Assembly: GCF_039831995.1 (NCBI RefSeq)
Contig: NZ_JBDOIO010000003.1
Location: 3,100,001-3,164,000, forward strand
Direction: 5' to 3'
DNA: 64,000 bases
Source: Paenibacillus pabuli
GTDB lineage: Bacteria > Bacillota > Bacilli > Paenibacillales > Paenibacillaceae
Shown: positions 61,969 through 64,000 of the stretch, piece by piece
How positions within the stretch are numbered: the stretch's first letter is position 1
Layout: every line of letters begins with the position of its first letter
The notes under the pieces: model-generated
Database searches by the model: none
Told to the model about the DNA's origin: nothing
The model's input: the letters and a program-made list of their open reading frames with translations, nothing else
Position numbers and translations under genes: made by a program

Positions 61969-63624
61969 TCACTTTGCCTTCTTAAAATCAGCCTGCTGCT
62001 GTTCATAGATTTCATAGAAATCGTCCCAGATCAGGACATTATCCTTTTCTTTGCTCCACCAGTCTTTGTACCACGTTTCGATCTCCGGTCCGCCGCCTTG
62101 CTCCCACTTCTGCTGGGCTTCTGCCGCGGCTTGTTCAACCGTATATTTGCTGCCTCCGATGATAGACCGTGTGAAGATGTCGTTGATGGCTGTCGTTACA
62201 TTGGTTAGCTTCACTTGAAGCTCCTTCGGCAGCTGCGGCATATGTTCTGAGTGGGTCACGCCCTCTCCCACCGGAAGATCCGTCATATATACCTCCCGCG
62301 CTTCCTTGAAGAGTCGCAGCCCTTCCTTCTGGGACGGAATCTCCTCGCTGAACAGCATTTCGGTATACCCGCATTTACCTTCCTCCAGGCGGCTGTACAT
62401 CATGGCATAGTCCCCGGCCCAGCTGATCTCCTGTTTGTATTTTTCCTGATCGGAGATGCGCGGACAACCTTGATCGTTCAGGGTGTAATGCGTGCCTTCA
62501 AATCCATTTTTGAAGGTTCGTCCTGTCTCTGTTTTGGTTAAAAAATCAATATACTGCATGACCGCTTCCGGATTTTTGGCGCGTGCATTCACAACCGCCG
62601 TCATCTGCACCGGGTTGTTCCATACCATCGTGTACTGTCCGACCGAAGTCGTCGGCAGGGCGATGACTTTTAGTTTGGCCTCCGGGACATTTTGCATCAG
62701 CGTATCCAGTTCTTTCGCCGCAAAGCCCGTATAATCCGAAGTCATGGCAGCATACATGCCGATTTTGCCATTCAGGAAATCCTGTTTCGCTTTGGCGCCG
62801 TCCTTATCGGTTAGAAAATCCTTATCCACCACGCCTGCTTCAAACAAGGCTCGTTTAAAAGCAGTCGCTTCCTTCATGTGGTTGGGACCAACAACGATCT
62901 CTCCATTCTCAACATTGACCCAATTGGCGTTAAACATATAGCGAAACAGACCCGCTGTATCCCCAAATTGAAACCCGCCGATGCCATATGTATCATTTGC
63001 TCCGTTTCCATCGGGGTCATTTTCCGTGAAGGCTTTGGCTACGGCCAGCATCTCTTCCTCGTTTGTCGGTACCTCCAGATTCAGCTTCTCCAGCCAGTCT
63101 TCCCGGATGAAAAAGCTCGTTAGCGGAAACACCTCGTTCATGCGCCCGACTTCGTACAATTTGCCATCGCTTTTGATACCGGCCTTCTTCAGCTGAGGAT
63201 ATTTCTCCATCAATGCTTTGTATTCTACGCTGGAGTTCTCGATTAAGTCATCCAGCGGCATGAGCTGTTTCTGGTTAAACAGGGTATTTCGGATGGGCGT
63301 ACCGAATTCGAAAATGACATCCGGTGCACTGCCTGAAGCAAATAATACGTTCAGCTTGGATTGGGATTCCCAGCGGGGAACTGCCGTATATTTGACATTC
63401 ACCGGACCATTCTCGTTAATCCACTTGGACCACATATTATCTTCAATCGTACCCATACCGCTCGGGACCGCCCCCCGATCGTAGATGGTTGACGTGATAT
63501 TTCCTCTGCTGTCTTCGCCTTCCGCTTGGTCACTGCCGCCTCCCCCTGTGCAGCCCGCCAGTATTCCGCCGATCAAGCCCAGAACGAGACCCGACTTCAC
63601 CCATGCCTTCATCGTTAACGCCAT
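61969..63624 (-). CDS. Extracellular solute-binding lipoprotein, LplA/YtcQ type
   Basis: A 551-residue lipoprotein with lipobox ILAGC (Cys about 25), a Gly/Ser linker and a long SBP domain typical of LplA/YtcQ proteins, which serve LplB/YtcP permeases (FFIREDWLEKLNLEVPTNEE is the family signature, then DPDGNGANDTYGIGGF, a calcium-like loop). ATG 63624 follows AGAGGG; the frame extends to 63663. It belongs to a separate operon with the permease to its right and is read toward the hydroxyproline block, ending at its own terminator. Confidence 0.93.
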   Translation of the reverse strand: MALTMKAWVKSGLVLGLIGGILAGCTGGGGSDQAEGEDSRGNITSTIYDRGAVPSGMGTIEDNMWSKWINENGPVNVKYTAVPRWESQSKLNVLFASGSAPDVIFEFGTPIRNTLFNQKQLMPLDDLIENSSVEYKALMEKYPQLKKAGIKSDGKLYEVGRMNEVFPLTSFFIREDWLEKLNLEVPTNEEEMLAVAKAFTENDPDGNGANDTYGIGGFQFGDTAGLFRYMFNANWVNVENGEIVVGPNHMKEATAFKRALFEAGVVDKDFLTDKDGAKAKQDFLNGKIGMYAAMTSDYTGFAAKELDTLMQNVPEAKLKVIALPTTSVGQYTMVWNNPVQMTAVVNARAKNPEAVMQYIDFLTKTETGRTFKNGFEGTHYTLNDQGCPRISDQEKYKQEISWAGDYAMMYSRLEEGKCGYTEMLFSEEIPSQKEGLRLFKEAREVYMTDLPVGEGVTHSEHMPQLPKELQVKLTNVTTAINDIFTRSIIGGSKYTVEQAAAEAQQKWEQGGGPEIETWYKDWWSKEKDNVLIWDDFYEIYEQQQADFKKAK

Positions 63625-63693
63625 AGATAAGACCCTCTTTCTCTCCTGTAATATGACACCCACGCAATATGACCGACTTCCTGCTTGCCTGTC

Positions 63694-64000
63694 TTACCCT
63701 TTGATCGAACCAAGCATAACCCCTTTGACAAAGTACTTCTGCAAGAACGGATATACCGCCAAAATGGGAATAACCATCACGATCACGGCTGCTGCCCGGA
63801 TACCTTCCGGCGTCAGATTCGAAATCATCGTAGGATCGGTAAAATCCTGTACGTTCAGATTGGACATAATCATATTCTGGACGAGCACGGTCATGTTGTA
63901 TTTGGACGTATCGTTGATGTAGATCATTACGCTCATGAACGAATTCCAGTACCCCACGCCGTAAAAGAGGGCAATCGTCGCCAGCAAAGGTTTGGACAGC
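63694..64000 (-). CDS. Carbohydrate ABC transporter permease, YtcP type, N-terminus beyond window
   Basis: The last 102 codons of a CUT1 permease run off the right edge. LSKPLLATIALFYGVGYWNS, IRAAAVIVMVIPILAVYPFL and the KGVMLGSIKG ending are the standard C-terminus of YtcP/LplC proteins. It lies 70 bases upstream of the LplA-type binding protein with which it should form a transporter. Confidence 0.9.
   Translation of the reverse strand, partial: LSKPLLATIALFYGVGYWNSFMSVMIYINDTSKYNMTVLVQNMIMSNLNVQDFTDPTMISNLTPEGIRAAAVIVMVIPILAVYPFLQKYFVKGVMLGSIKG

Noticed and set aside
1..64000. CRISPR arrays, tRNA or rRNA genes, transposases, phage genes
   Set aside because: I looked for direct-repeat arrays, cloverleaf-like sequences and transposase or integrase motifs in the translations and found none.

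Overview
The window looks like a chromosome segment of a Paenibacillus-type, endospore-forming Firmicute. The reasons are the strong AGGAGG-type ribosome binding sites, frequent TTG/GTG starts, a gerKA-gerKB-gerKC spore germination operon, several YesM/YesN-like sensor kinase and AraC-type response regulator pairs, LplB/YtcP-type sugar ABC permeases, and many plant cell-wall polysaccharide enzymes. I see no rRNA, tRNA, phage, insertion sequence or CRISPR array.

Layout. (1) 1-4905: a minus-strand operon with a small tautomerase, two carbohydrate ABC permeases, a response regulator and a sensor kinase cut by the window edge, preceded by a promoter with a CcpA-like cre site. (2) 5225-19032: pectin side-chain and backbone genes (a GH43 arabinanase with a ricin-type domain inserted in its catalytic domain, alpha-galacturonidase LplD, an AraC regulator, a PL11 rhamnogalacturonan lyase). 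Between them lie a lipoprotein, an amino-acid ABC transporter, a PadR-led three-gene operon and a histidine phosphatase. (3) 19497-23045: an ECF-type sigma factor without a neighbouring anti-sigma gene, then a large multidomain secreted protein. (4) 23155-28739: a phnD-phnC-phnE-phnE type transporter diverging from a cytosolic 5'-nucleotidase-family enzyme. (5) 28755-36180: a small membrane protein, a sugar oxidoreductase/epimerase pair diverging from an AraC regulator, and a heterodimeric ABC exporter. (6) 36523-40518: gerK operon. (7) 40723-61660: a one-directional 17-gene block, described below. (8) 61813-64000: a second solute-binding protein and the end of a YtcP-like permease.

The main discovery candidate is region 7. 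It contains every step of trans-4-hydroxy-L-proline catabolism: a hydroxyproline 2-epimerase, a multi-subunit D-hydroxyproline dehydrogenase (DadA-like FAD protein plus FAD/NAD, [2Fe-2S] and BFD-like subunits), a DHDPS-family deaminase and 2-oxoglutarate semialdehyde dehydrogenase. In the same block are an Xaa-Pro dipeptidase, a secreted zinc peptidase with LamG and discoidin modules, a cytosolic DUF1680 (GH127/GH146-like) beta-L-arabinofuranosidase, an oligosaccharide-type ABC importer, a sensor kinase/response regulator pair and an XRE-cupin regulator. Together they suggest a complete system for eating arabinosylated, hydroxyproline-rich plant glycoproteins (extensins): cut outside the cell, import glycopeptides, strip arabinose and peptide bonds inside, and turn hydroxyproline into 2-oxoglutarate. 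A related 14-17 bp motif recurs upstream of three genes in this block and may be the operator of the XRE-cupin protein. The substrate assignment is inference; the enzyme family assignments rest on visible catalytic motifs.
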